Assembly (NCBI GenBank): GCA_949316235.1
Contig: OX438755.1
Coordinates: forward strand, 19,553,151 to 19,617,150
Direction: 5' to 3'
Length of the DNA stretch: 64,000 nucleotides
From: Oegoconia quadripuncta
Lineage: Eukaryota > Arthropoda > Insecta > Lepidoptera > Autostichidae
Shown here piece by piece: positions 45,846 through 57,605 of the stretch (position 1 is its first letter; each line of letters begins with the position of its first letter). The notes under the pieces were generated by a model. That model ran no database searches. It was not told where the DNA came from and saw nothing but the letters and a program-made list of their open reading frames with translations. The translations under genes were made by a program, and so were the position numbers.

Positions 45846-45990
45846 TAGTATCGATTCGGTTGTGCGCAAACTAAACTAAAACTAATTTTAAAGTAGGTCT
45901 GTCTTTTTCCCTCTGGAACAATATAATGTGACAGCACCAGTCTAAATCTGATTTTAGTTTAGTTCGTGTGCAACCGAATCGACACCAATG
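45846..45990. mobile_element. Foldback MITE D
   Basis: Ends TTAGTATCGATTCGGTTG and CAACCGAATCGACACCAA. It belongs to the same subfamily as 18896-19036. Confidence 0.82.
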
Positions 45991-46094
45991 CCTCTACATT
46001 ATTTAGTGGCCAGTTATAATTAAAACCTTAAGCAAAAAGTTTAGTTCTACTTTGAAATTCCGCTAAATCTTTTGAGCAGTATATATCGGCTTCA

Positions 46095-46330
46095 CATTTA
46101 ACTAACAAACTAGGTCCTCCCTACTGCCGAATAAGATCACCGCGGGGTTTTAGTGGGTATCCATACGGAGGGGCGTCCCACTTAACCGTCGCGCCATCCC
46201 CCTGGCGAGCGGTACGCGTAAAGCGTATCCCCGCGTCGAAAAAAAAACAAAAAAACTTGTGTAAACAAATGAAAGTCGATTTTGACGACAAATGAAGTCA
46301 CGACCACCAAATAGAAGCGTTTGGGTGTTC
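46095..46330 (-). repeat. Dispersed repeat linked to repeat E
   Basis: A GC-rich block (CACCGCGGGGTTTTAGTGGG, CATCCCCCTGGCGAGCGG) followed by CACGACC and GCGTTTGGGTGTTCC, words also found at the start of repeat E copies. Non-coding. Confidence 0.4.
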
Positions 46331-46370
46331 CAAACACGGTTTGAAATATACAGCAATATATGTATATATA

Positions 46371-46633
46371 CAGGGTGTAACGGTTAAGTGTAGTCATATT
46401 TTAAGGGCTTGTTCTACCCATCAATACGAACAACTTTTACTATGGGGGCAACTTCGAAATCGCGAAAAAAAAATCAGCTGTTTCATACATTGCATCGGGA
46501 GGTTATTGAAATTTTCTATGGAACAGCTCATTTTTTTTTCGCGATTTCGAAGTTGCCCCCATAGTAAAAGTTGTTCGTATTGATGGGTAGAACAAGCCCT
46601 TAAAATATGACTACACTTAACCGTTACACGGTG
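46371..46633. mobile_element. 263-bp near-perfect foldback MITE, copy 1
   Basis: TA on both sides. It starts CAGGGTGTAACGGTTAAG and ends CTTAACCGTTACACGGTG. The two arms (about 105 bp each) are almost exact inverses around a short centre. Copy 2 at 54635-54897 is the same length and almost identical. Confidence 0.92.
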
Positions 46634-46679
46634 TATACTTGTCCAGCAGTGGACGTCTTTCGGCTGATATGATGATGCT

Positions 46680-47035
46680 GATGCACGTGACAGGAGGTGA
46701 GCCCAGTGCCGTTAAAACGTGCAAATATACAGGATGAATTTGAATTACCATAGTCGAATTCAATCAAAAAAAATTCCATACAAAGTAAACCTTTTAGAAA
46801 CTTACTTTAGTATGGAATTCCATAAATTTTCGCTTGAATTCGGCTGTGGTTCCTTGTAGAAAGTTTTTTATAATCAGGAATGGAGTCACCAGTAAAGAGG
46901 ACTTCCGTTTAAATTATATAATCAATTGAGATTTTTTGGTGGAAAGTCCCATAGTCGCCTTTTACGATACCCACGGGAAGAGACTGGTTTGTTCTATTCT
47001 TTTTACGTGTCCGAAACAACACAGCACAGTATGTG
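46680..47035 (+). repeat. Repeat E split by MITE I
   Basis: GCACGTGACAGGAGGTGAGC and GTTAAAACGTGCAAAT on the left, GTCGCCTTTTACGATACCCA on the right. MITE I (about 46735-46915) lies between. Confidence 0.6.
46735..46915 (+). mobile_element. MITE I
   Basis: GAATTACCATAGTCGAATTC, CCATACAAAGTAAACC, GGCTGTGGTTCC and GGAGTCACCAGT recur at 54425 and (inverted) 56075. The two halves are loosely inverted. Confidence 0.5.
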
Positions 47036-47556
47036 TGACTTAACAATAATAAATGTCACACTCAATACTTTTGTGGTCATGGAGCGATCCAACAATTGAA
47101 AAGTTCTTTCGTATCGTGAAATGAATAATTTCCTTGAATCTTAAAACGCTGTTCGTCACCAATAGTCTCATAGGTATGCGACGTACAAATTCCCTTATCA
47201 CGATTTCTCACAACTTACTCACTGGTTTCGCGCCGTCGTCGCGGTCGTGTATTGCTAGTAATTTGCGCATAAAGTAGTAGATCGGTCCTAGAATTTCTTG
47301 TATATGAAGATTTTTGGAAACGTCAACATGGAGTCATATTGATTGTTGCGGTGTATACGATCGTATTTACAAGTTATTTGAGTACAATATAATAGGCGTA
47401 TTATAAGTAACTAATACTTGTAACGTAGCCTCGGTGACTCAGCGGTTAGGACACGGTCTCCCAATTTAGGATTTTCTTTGTCACTTTTGTGCTCCGTAAT
47501 AATAGTGTTATATTTGTTGAAAACTTTGAATTAAGAAGTACATAACTAGAAAGTCG

Positions 47557-47800
47557 GTGCGTCGGTGGCTCAGCGGTTAAACGCGGTCTCCCAATTGAGG
47601 AGGTCCGGGTTCCATTCCCAGGCAGGCCAATGTACCAATGAGTTTTTCAATTTAAATACTTATGTACATTTATTAGATTACTCTTAAACGGTGAAGGAAA
47701 ACATCACGAGGAAACCTGCATGCCTGAGAAATAAAAATTCAAATGGGCCAGCGTGGTGGAATATGGCCCATACTCCCTCAGATACGAGGGAGTAATTTAA
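47557..47800 (+). mobile_element. SINE-C
   Basis: Head GGTGGCTCAGCGGTTAAACG and GGTCCGGGTTCCATTCCC. Body GGTGAAGGAAAACATCACGAGG. A loose head fragment lies just upstream at 47433-47467. Confidence 0.8.
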
Positions 47801-49964
47801 GCGGTTCGACTCTTCATTCAAAGGCAAGGAACTCCTTTCTGGCTTCAGTCACGTTGTGATCGTCTTTGTGTTGTTTTGTTTGTTTTAGATAAGCAACGCG
47901 ACTGCGAATACCGTCTCTTAGCTCAAACAGTTGCTTCTTCAAACACCAATGGTAGAATTACTACAAAGTAGTAATTGCTAATATATAAATAACTAAAACT
48001 AAATAAATAAAGTTTTCAAAAACCGACAGCATATTTAGTATTTTGCGGGCGCCATGTTGGAGCTTTTTACCATAAAATGTATCCTATGATACTCTGGGGA
48101 TCAAGACAAATCGAACGACACCTTACACTTTAAAATCGGCTGAGCCGTTTAGGGTTCAGGAGGTAACATAGAAATCTACATACATACATACACTCGAAAA
48201 ACATAACCCTCCTTTTTGGGGCTGTTGGGTAAAAAGTGGAGTGAAGTAACTAATGCTTACAATATTAGTATTATTGCTTTAATTTAACGATATATAACTG
48301 TATTGCTTAATAATACTTTATAATATGATTTCGAAAATCCGTGGGGTGTTTAGAAATTTCATCATCGCATATTAACGATAACACAGGGCAAATTAAAGAC
48401 TATCCGCTCTTCAATACTAGTCTAATTTTAGTTTTTTTTTTTATTAAGAAATAGCGGTGTCTATCTTCATTTGTTTCCGGACCGAAGAAACTACATATGC
48501 AGTAATGTAATTGGTATGTATAAGTTTAGTTAAAATCACACTGTGTGATATAGTTTTAATAATATGGATGTTGATTTTATAACTTTAAATAATATAAAGA
48601 CGCAGCTCCGAAACGAGTACTTACAACTGTGTGGTCAACGACCGGTCTCTCTGTACCTCTTATAATACATAATAGTCACTTCTTTGACCTTTATGTAACC
48701 TCCAAATAACTAAATGGGTTACGTGCTAACTTTCACTTAAACACAACACGTCTTCAAGTCATATAAAGATCTTGCTTAGAGATAAGCTCACCTTTATACA
48801 TTATTTCTTACTGTTTTGTACCAGTTTCTTTTTTTTTCAATAGAGAATAAATATATAGTACATTATAACGTTTACCGTACGTTTCTCCGATCAGCTATGA
48901 GACTAAAAATTACAAGTGAATGACGTCAATTTGCTGGTTGTTTAGGCATTATAAAACTCTGGATGGTTGTACAATATAACACTAATTCTTATATTACAAA
49001 GGGATATCACAGGACATGATTATAGGTATTCGATTCGTCAATTTTTTTAACTAAAATTATTAACATTACTGCCTATTCTTAAAGCTAACTCGCCAGAGAA
49101 GAACGAGCAAGACACTCAAGGGTTACTAATATTCCTATTGTGCTAGTCCACGACATAGTCAGCGACTTTATTCCTATACTTTATTTAGAGCGAGAATCCC
49201 GTGACTTTATTCACCAATAGTAGTGGCCACCATACAAATGAAATGATCAGCAATCAACGGCCGGTTATGCTTGTTACCTCACCTCAGTTTACGTTCGTCT
49301 GCACAGCCTACAGCCCGCGCGTGCTTTTATAATATACCTTTAGATTGTATTAAAACTGTTATCCGCGTGTGTTTACGTGCAGTGTCGCTATAATCCGAGC
49401 ATATCCGAGGGAAGTTTGAGAAGGTTAGTTCTTATTTCAATTTTGGCGTTCTCTATGTTCTTGGCGTGGGTTAACGGTTTTATAAAGTACACTCGTCTAA
49501 GGTCAGTATTATTTTTTTAAATAGTATGATATCATGTTTTTGACAAGAGTAGGTAAGTCTGTCGTATGTTATTGTATTATTTATTATCATCGCAAACTAT
49601 AAACAACGATAGGTAAGTATAAGCGTCTCTGTGAATTATGTCTGTGTATATATATGCTATCGTCTATATACCTAGTGCTAATCATATAAAAGTAAAAAAG
49701 TTTTGTATTGTAGGTTCATAATAGTTTGAATGTCGCCGAGCGGTTCATTATTCTTATCCAAATAATCACAAATTTTATAATAGCCTTTTGCACATAGTTT
49801 TCCTTTAACGGTGGTTTTAAAGGCAATTTTGAATGTCTATGGGGACCTTATATAAAAGCGTACGTACCTATGGGTACGTTTGTCTCTTGACTGACTTACT
49901 TAGTGAATTTATGTGAACAAGTGACATAAATATGTATTTGTATTTATTTATATTATTATGTAGT
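47801..49964. other. Long stretch without a supported gene
   Basis: 48045-48240 has a dispersed repeat (CGCCATGTTGGAG, then CTGAGCCGTTTAGGG) whose left part also appears at 58885-58960. 49270-49440 is GC-richer, with a TATA-like TTTTATAATATACC and a possible donor AAG then GTTAGT at 49424, so it could be the first exon of a gene lying outside. This is weak evidence. Confidence 0.35.
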
Positions 49965-50225
49965 TGGATATTTTTAAACGACTTCAAAAAAGGAGGAGGT
50001 TCTGTTTTCGGGGCGTTTTTTTTTTTTTTTTTTTTTCTATTTTTAAACTACTTCAAAAAAGGTGGAGGATTTTTTTTTATGTATGTACACCGATATCTTC
50101 GAGATTTGGCGGTTGATTCACATGGTTCTTTTTGTAAATGAAAGGGGATACCGTCGAGTTGGTCCCATTGTAATTTCAGCGCAATCGGTCCAGTAGTTTT
50201 TGTGTAATCATGGTAAACATCAGAA
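49965..50225 (+). repeat. Dispersed repeat (TTTAAACGACTTC)
   Basis: Two tandem starts (49975 and 50042) of the same block, the second followed by ACCGATATCTTCGAGATTTGG and CAGCGCAATCGGTCCAGTAG. Related to 3237-3335. Confidence 0.55.
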
Positions 50226-50489
50226 TGGCATTACATATTTAGACGATTTTGTAGTTTTTACACAGGGAAACTAAGTAGATACAGTTTGGGTTTGTATGGA
50301 AAAAGTGTAGAGAAGGTCGGTGTGATTATCAGCAATAAATATGACAAATCGAAGATCATCATATTTTCCTTATATAAATCCAGATTATTTTTTACGTATA
50401 GGTACAGTCGACCGCAGGTAAAGCGTGACGTTAGCGTTTCTTCGACGAAGTACCCGCTTTTCCACTTGCATAGGAGAGATATACATATA

Positions 50490-51524
50490 CAGGGCGTCCC
50501 ACGGCTATGCCACATGGAGGGAAAGTACCTTGAATTTTGTAGATGGAACATTTTACTGAAAGAAGACATTATTTTAATTTAAAAAACAATTTAAACTGCA
50601 TTCATAGATTTTTAAATAAGTACATGGTTGAACCGGGAATCGAACCCTTTATTTATAAAAAAAAATTACCATGTAGCTTTATCATACCGATCGAAAGGCT
50701 TCATCATAAGGATTATTTTTTGCTAAATAACATAGTGTCAGAAATAAAAGGAAGACCATGAATTTTAACATTAGATGTGCAATTGTGTTCAGAAAAATGA
50801 AAAGCTGACATTGCCGTAAGGCCATACAACTGACATTATCATTACTAATACTAATTACCCACTCGAGAAGTATGCATCATTTCCCTATTATAATTTAAGT
50901 TCATGATAAAATGATAAAGAGATACGTAATTAGTAAGTAGGTACCTGGTTGTATGCCGTATCCTGAATCTGCCGAAAGACGCGTAAATGATTTTCTCCAT
51001 CGCAATGCGGCTGGCTGATTAGATTTTTTTTTATGGGGTTATGTAAAAAATTTAGTTTACAAGAACCAGTATCAAAGTGTCCACGAGCTACAAACAGAAC
51101 TTCGACGTATTATTCTAAATATCCTAAAACATGATCAAAAAATCGACAGGGAGCGAAATAATCAAAAGAGTGCGACTTTGTATTGAACAGGAAGGGGCTC
51201 ATTTTGAGCATTTGATTAATTGATTAATTTTGTATTAAAAATGTTAAAATTCATGGTCTTCCTTTTATTTCTGACACTATGTTATTTAGCAAAAAATAAT
51301 CCTTATGATGAAGCCTTTCGATCGGTATGATAAAGCTACATGGTAATTTTTTTTTTTATAAATAAAGGGTTCGATTCCCGGTTCAACCATGTACTTATTT
51401 AAAAATCTATGAATGCAGTTTAAATTGTTTTTTAAATTAAAATAATGTCTTCTTTCAGTAAAATGTTCCATCTACAAAATTCAAGGTACTTTCCCTCCAT
51501 GTGGCATAGCCGTGGGACGCCCTG
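50490..51524 (+). mobile_element. Internally deleted relative of the 34-kb transposon
   Basis: TA flanks, ends CAGGGCGTCCCACGGC. Inverted repeats of about 282 bp (50490-50771 and 51242-51524) are almost identical to each other. They follow the same layout as 34113-36236 but differ at many positions, so this is a sister family. Only the end of the transposase gene remains between them. Confidence 0.88.
51028..51225 (+). pseudogene. Transposase C-terminal remnant
   Basis: Reads FLWGYVKNLVYKNQYQSVHE-like text, then LQTELRRII, aligning with residues near 290-350 of the intact transposase. Then a frame change and QEGAHFEHLIN-like ending. Catalytic residues are lost. Confidence 0.8.
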
Positions 51525-51526
51525 TA

Positions 51527-51860
51527 TAACTTCACGACCTTTATTCCAAATAAGGTCAGCGCGTCACCCAAACAAGCGTTTGGGTGTTCCAAATATTAGA
51601 GGTTAATGATTGAACCAACATCTTCGGTTAACCTTACGAAATATAGAGAAATGCACACGTGACAGGTGGTGGACCCGTCGCTGTTAAAACCATGGAACTA
51701 GTAAGTACTACGTTAGTACTTATTAGTTCCATGGTTAAAACGTGCAAATCTGTTGATGTTTTTTGGTGGGCAATCCCTTAAGCCTTTTACCGACACCCAC
51801 GGGAAGAGACAGGTTCTGATATTTGCCGTGGGGTTGGAATTATACCCAAAGGCATCTCGA
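51527..51860 (+). repeat. Repeat E with a small palindromic insertion
   Basis: TTCACGACCTTTATTCC, TGCACACGTGACAGGTGG and ACCGACACCCACGGGAAG identify the family. A 45-bp palindrome (51690-51734) breaks it. Confidence 0.65.
51690..51734. repeat. 45-bp palindrome flanked by 7-bp duplication
   Basis: 21-bp arms, one mismatch, 3-bp centre. TTAAAAC stands on both sides, while other repeat E copies have it once. Confidence 0.85.
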
Positions 51861-52134
51861 CCCAATCGTGATCTTTTGTGCACTTCCCCTGCTTTCATTC
51901 TCCCCTACTGCCAATTTATAGACTTCATAAGCCTTATGCTATACGTGCCATTTATAAATTAGAACCTAGAGTACTATTTTTCTTAAATGATGCTATATTT
52001 TTTTGACGTAGAAAATTTCCAAAAATGTATCTACTGTGTGACGAAAAGGTTAGCATATTTTTTTTTTTTTTTTTTTTTAAACAGCACAAAGGAACGAAAT
52101 AAATTACCTAATATTTGCACAGTGGAAAATACAT

Positions 52135-52363
52135 AAATAAATATTTCGGACACTTACACCAATCATCTAGTCCCAAACTAAGCAAAGCTTGTGCTATGGA
52201 TACTAGATAACGGATAAACATACATAAATATTTATATAAACATCCAAGACTCGGGAATAAATGTTCGTGTTCATCACACAAACATTTACCCCTCGCGGGA
52301 TTCGAACCCGCAACCGTTGGTTTCGCTGATAGGGTCACTATCCACTACACCAATCGGTCGTCA
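52135..52363 (-). mobile_element. SINE-A2
   Basis: Head at the right end with CGGGATTCGAACCCGCAACC on plus. This is the cleanest A2 copy in the window. Confidence 0.85.
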
Positions 52364-53384
52364 AATTAATATTATATTCTATAAACCCATAGTTTTTAAA
52401 TAGAGTTCCATATTCAGGGGTTTCATACGGCATCCTGTTACAAAACTAACTTCGTCTTTAGATTTAAATACAATAAGGTTTAAAATTGTGTATTATCCAG
52501 TGAGAGTTTAACCGATAATTCTTGAGGAATTTCTTTGATTTTTTTTACGGAAGGTAAGTTTGATTCTAGTATAGTAAAACGTACTAAGTACAAGAAGAGT
52601 AATAATTAGGCGCTACTCTTTATCGTCTGAGGGTCGTGATAATGGACTTACGAACCTGATTGTACTTATATTATTGTTATTGGTCCATTTCGAAACCACA
52701 ATGTAAGAAACTGCAATCCACATAAATAAGTATCGCGTATAACTTGTACACAATCAAATAATTTATAAGTGCTTTTAATACCTAGACTATACAAATTAAA
52801 CTTTAGTGGCAAGAGGTGGGCAATATAATTAATTATATAGCAGTCATAACAATAAAAATTCTGTTGTGTTTGGTTCATTGTCCGTTAATATATTTTGGAA
52901 TTTGTAGATGTGCATATCTACTACTTATAGATATATACGTCTCCATAATTAGTCATACAGGATAATTTCAGTTCTCTAAACTGATAACATAAATTCTAAA
53001 ATAAATAAAATAGATAAACGATAAAATACAAAATATAAAAACACATTTCAAAATTACATTTGTTCCACGATCAACCGAATATCAGTGTTTTGCCCGCCTC
53101 GGGCAAATCCATACACTGAGCTGTAGCCTTTTTGTATACTGCGGCACACACATAATATTTGTTGTTTCTGTACTTGTGTTCTATTGTTTTAGTTGTGTTT
53201 TTCATATGTAAAATTTGTTATGTGTGTGTAAATAAATACTATAAATAAACAATAAAAGAAAAATAATAATATAAATATAATTGTAAAAACACATACCATG
53301 AATAATGAACTAATACAATTAGATACGCGCAGGATACCTCATAAGTAATTATTTAAATTGGTACTATGTAAATATTGATACTCG
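52364..53384. other. No gene seen
   Basis: AT-rich, including a run of AATAAATAAA-like words near 53230-53280. No supported exon. Confidence 0.4.
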
Positions 53385-53811
53385 TTTGACCACAATCTCA
53401 CCTGATGGGAAGTGACGATGTGGCCGAAGATGAAGCACGCGATCTCAGTAGATGCCTATTCACCCTGCTCTTGAAGATCCCAAGGTTGTTGGATTCAGGA
53501 AAGACTGACGCCGGAAGGGAGTTCCATGCCTTGGCTCTTCGCATTATGAAGGAAGAATCGAACCGTTTAGTGCGAATGTTCGGTATGTTAACTACATACG
53601 GGTGGGATCCCTCCCCGCGCCTAGTAGTAAGTGATGTTTGGAATACCCAGATTCTGTTTGGGTTATCTCTGACCACCGAATTTGGGATAAAGACCTTGAC
53701 GTTATGTATGTATCCGGACAAGGATTGGACACACACAGTGCTATGAAACGATGGGAAGTTGATCCGGAAATTGAACATGCGCTTTAAATAATTGAAGCGA
53801 GGTGTAAACAC
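53385..53811 (-). pseudogene. Jockey-type LINE 3' tail, interrupted
   Basis: Minus strand codes RRAKAWNSLPASVFPESNNL then FKSRVNRHLLRSRA and a CATCAGGTGAGATT-type end. A repeat E piece (about 53625-53710) is inserted upstream and is read through by chance. Confidence 0.7.
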
Positions 53812-54069
53812 ATTCTAAATCATGACAAATTATTTGTGTGCGAATGCAAATACCTCTACGGTTATTTTTGTAACATCTCGATTGTTTGAGTAACTTGATA
53901 AATGAACAACGCAAAACATGTTTTCCAAATTTATGTTCACGATTTATTGGTTTAGTGTTTAGCAAATGAATTCTAGCATTTTGTATAATTTTGATGCAAA
54001 AATATTCTATTGTAGAAACTTGAAGATATGCAAGTCAAAAAGTAGTTGGTTAATGTAGAATTTAAAAAT

Positions 54070-54245
54070 TTGTAAGGTATATAGGTGAATTCGTTCAAGA
54101 ATAGATTGGATACTTTTTTTTAAAATTAGTGATGACTTAAATATTGACTGAATAACAACATAATGAACAATGCGAACTCTTCCAACACTGTGACATAGAC
54201 ATACCAGCAGTAATGCTGCTCGTCTATAATAAATAATATAATAAT
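54070..54245 (+). pseudogene. LINE 3' tail
   Basis: GTGAATTCGTTCAAGAATAG then ACTGTGACATAGACATACCAG, as in 21565-21700, ending in an (ATA)n run. Confidence 0.6.
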
Positions 54246-54424
54246 AATAAAAATAAGAAATTAAAAAATATATCAATGTCGAAACACAAACATGTGCTAG
54301 TAACAGAAACTTAAAAATGTTGGATCTCATAAATATGCAAGAGTAAAAACTCAAAAATTAAGTGCAAGGACTAACTGTATGTAACTGTGGCAACTGAAAA
54401 TTATGAGAATGTAGAAATTGAACA

Positions 54425-54625
54425 GTCGGTTTCCTAATGGTCTTTCATACTAAAGGTATTCCATTGTTGGACTTCCATACTTACAGACTACCTTTAAGAA
54501 AGGTTTACTTTGCATATGTAATCGAAAAGTATTTAATCGTATTCGACTATGGTTCCCTGGGGAAAGTTGGTCGTAATCAAGAATAGCGTCACCAGTTAAT
54601 GGGAATTATTGCATGAATTCAATCA
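54425..54625 (+). mobile_element. MITE I
   Basis: CGACTATGGTTCCCTGGGG and GCGTCACCAGTTAATGGG match the family. The foldback MITE copy 2 starts 10 bp downstream. Confidence 0.5.
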
Positions 54626-54634
54626 CCCTGTATA

Positions 54635-54897
54635 CAGGGTGTAACGGTTAAGTGTAGTCATATTTTAAGGGCTTGTTCTACCCATCAATACGAACAACTT
54701 TTACTATGGGGGCAACTTCGAAATCGCGAAAAAAAAATCAGCTGTTTCATACATTGCATCGGGAGGTTATTGAAATTTTCTATGGAACAGCTCATTTTTT
54801 TTTCGCGATTTCGAAGTTGCCCCCATAGTAAAAGTTGTTCGTATTGATGGGTAGAACAAGCCCTTAAAATATGACTACACTTAACCGTTACACGGTG
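54635..54897. mobile_element. 263-bp foldback MITE, copy 2
   Basis: TA on both sides. Virtually identical to 46371-46633 in sequence and orientation. Confidence 0.92.
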
Positions 54898-56069
54898 TAT
54901 AAAAAAAGCGTTTAAAGTTCACACGCTGTATTTCTCTTGCATTTTGAGGATGTCGTCACTAGCTCAAAATGGGAAATATAATTTGACAATGATACTTTTA
55001 CTTGCATTGCATGTAGAGATTGCAACGGTCTGTCAACTTATTAGAGCGCGTAGAATTAACTGTCTCATTCGACATAACTGCCGAATGTGCGCATAACTTA
55101 GCCTTGCCACCATTTAATACTATACATCATGTAGGGAAGAAGTACAATTCAATTCAATTCAATTTATTGCATTTATGTTTATCATTTATTTATTACAATG
55201 TCAAAACAAGTGCAGGAGAGACTGAAGAACGTGTCCTACAGAGGGTTAAAACAGTCGATGAAGACATCAGTGAGAATTGCAGGTCGTTATAAGTCACGAC
55301 AGCGGTCAACTAATTCTGCCATCCGTGCCCGACATTTGTTTACTTTATTAAAATTGAATGTTTAATACTTTATTAAAATTGAATGTTTTTATATTAGTTA
55401 TTTTATGTATGTTAGGTGACTTTTAATATGATTAATGTGGTGCTTATAATTAGATTTTATTTTTTTGTACTGATGCAATTAGACTATGTTTTATAATTTA
55501 TTCCATAATTTTATAAATTAATCCTAGTTATTGACAAGTTATTCCATATTATATAATTTGATTTCATGTTTTTATGTTATATAATTTCGAACACAATGAC
55601 ATTGTTGACGAATAAATACAATACAATACAACTGCTTAACTTCACTAATCGATAATGGATAACGGATTCGGTACATAAAAAGAACCAACATGTACATGTC
55701 CCTTCCCGTGGGTGTCTTTGGGACACATTCTGTGAGAATTTTCACCAAAAAACCTCTACAGGGACAATTTGAATTCAATCATATAGGGTATCATATGAGT
55801 CAATGATATATCATATGTTAATTAACTAGTTAATAGTTTGTAGGCTTAGTTTATGTATTTAATCTTTACGTTATATAACAATTACAAACTATAAAAATAC
55901 ACCGTATTGCTACTATTAGTGCAGACCTCCTCTACTGGTAGGTATGTTTACCTGGAAAGATCACTGTTACCGATAAGGCCGCCTTTTTGTGCGATTAATG
56001 ATATACGCTGTAATCTTTGTGTAGTTTTTGTTAATTGTACAATAAAGAGTATTTGATTGATTGATTGAT
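54898..56069. other. No gene seen
   Basis: Has short AATTC (55145-55168) and AATAC (55614-55630) runs that look like LINE tail microsatellites, and a piece of repeat E at 55690-55770. No supported exon. Confidence 0.4.
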
Positions 56070-56074
56070 TGAAT

Positions 56075-56280
56075 TCGTGTAATTCCCATTAACTGGTGAC
56101 GTCTTCCTTGATTCCGAACAACTTTCCTCAAGGAACTATAGTCGCATTCGATCAAAAATTTTCCATACAAAGTAAACCATTCTGAAACCATCTTCAGTAT
56201 ATGGAAGTTCAACAATTTTCAGCCGAATTTGGCTATGGTTCCAATTGGAAAATTGTTCGTAAACAGGAATTACGAGTTAA
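56075..56280 (-). mobile_element. MITE I, inverted
   Basis: CCCATTAACTGGTGACG, then CCATACAAAGTAAACCATTC, in the opposite sense to 54425-54625. Confidence 0.5.
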
Positions 56281-56284
56281 ATTT

Positions 56285-56375
56285 CCCTCACTTGCATCTT
56301 TTAACGGCGATGAGCTCACCCCCTATCACGTGCGCATTTCTGTATATTTCGTAAGGTGAACCCTGAATGTTGTAT
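56285..56375 (-). repeat. Repeat E fragment
   Basis: TTAACGGCGATGAGCTCACC and CACGTGCGCATTTCTG are the inverse of the repeat E middle. Confidence 0.55.
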
Positions 56376-56493
56376 TTTTAACTTTTTCTCTATAGGTGTA
56401 TTTAGGCATCTGCCTATTTATCTAAATAAATATATGACTAATTATAGAATAGAAATCACTGTCATGCAGGAGTGTCCGATGATGACATTGGTA

Positions 56494-57453
56494 GAGGAAA
56501 GTAACCAAATATGGAATAGTATCCCTAATTTGGAATACCGGCATTTCGTGTAAACAAAGACTTCTAGACGTAATAATTAGTTATCGTTTATGGCTATCTA
56601 TCCCTACACACGCGTACAGGATTCGACGTGTCAGTCCAGCGAGTGCCTTGCCCATGGTGAAACAGTTTTGTTTTGTTGCTGTCAGAAAACTTATTTAGGT
56701 ACGTAAATATTAAGTATTTTTCGTAATATAATAGCAAATATTATTATATTTATTGCCTCTATGTATTGTGTAAATGTTTGTTTGATAGTTTTGAGGCATT
56801 TTATTGCAATATTTAATTGAAATTTAGAAATACGAACACAAGTTTAAATTATTTAGAAATCCCAAATATGGACAGTTCATGGGGTCCAAATATGGACTAT
56901 CCCACTCAACTAAGTATTTTGATTTTTTATATTTGATTTTGATATTTATTAGAATGGCGGCTATCAAAACAAAAGCAAAACGAAAAGAATGGAATACAGA
57001 TTATATGGCAGGGGCTATAAAAATGGCAAAGAGATAAAAAAATGGGTTATATAAAAATCACTTTGATGTACCGAGATCTACTTGGTTTCGCTTATACCAG
57101 AAAAAGAAACTGCCTCCAGAAGAAGCTACAACCACTACATTAGGAAGAAAAACTACTTTCTTATTACATTTGACTAATAAAGTTCATAGAGATACTCATA
57201 GAAGGTTGATTTTTGATAGTTTCTATAGTGATCCATAGTTGGGGTACTTATTCCATTATTAGATACCTTTATGTTGATTTTGATTTTGAGAATTTACAGT
57301 ACTTATAATTAATAAATATAAAACAAGACTGTGACTATTTAGAGCGCAAATATATGATTGTTTATAATTTCTAATAAAAGTTATTGATTTCTTTAATATG
57401 TTTTATTTGTGCCTAAAAAACAAAACGGTATTCCATATTTGGTTACTTTCCTC
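56494..57453 (+). mobile_element. Pogo-like transposon relic, 960 bp
   Basis: TA flanks (56492-56493 and 57454-57455). Inverted ends start GAGGAAAGTAACCAAATATG (25 bp matched). The interior has the start of a psq-type transposase only, so the element is a deleted, non-autonomous copy. Confidence 0.8.
56954..57238 (+). pseudogene. Pogo/psq-type transposase N-terminus, broken
   Basis: ATG opens KRKEWNTDYMAGAIKMAKR, then a TAA at codon 28, then, in the same frame, NHFDVPRSTWFRLYQKKK, the helix-turn-helix of pipsqueak/CENP-B-like DNA binders. The DDE domain is deleted. Confidence 0.7.
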
Positions 57454-57534
57454 TAGTATATTGGTTTTTGTGACGCCTGTAAATATGCATTTGTAACATT
57501 TTAGATAAATAAATACATACAAAAAAATGTTTGG

Positions 57535-57605
57535 AACACCGAAACGCGTAAGTTTGGGACATCTCTGACCACCCCATTTGGTATAAAGGACGTGACGATA
57601 GTGTA
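57535..57605 (-). repeat. Repeat E end fragment
   Basis: GGGACATCTCTGACCACCCC and AAAGGACGTGACG, inverse of the repeat E start. Another piece is at 59055-59125. Confidence 0.5.

Noticed and set aside
50543..51471. Two similar frames (MEHFTERRHYFNL start) on opposite strands
   Set aside because: They are the same sequence read in both inverted terminal repeats, not genes.
53405..53746. 113-codon plus-strand frame
   Set aside because: Antisense to the Jockey-type tail and repeat E piece; no independent support.
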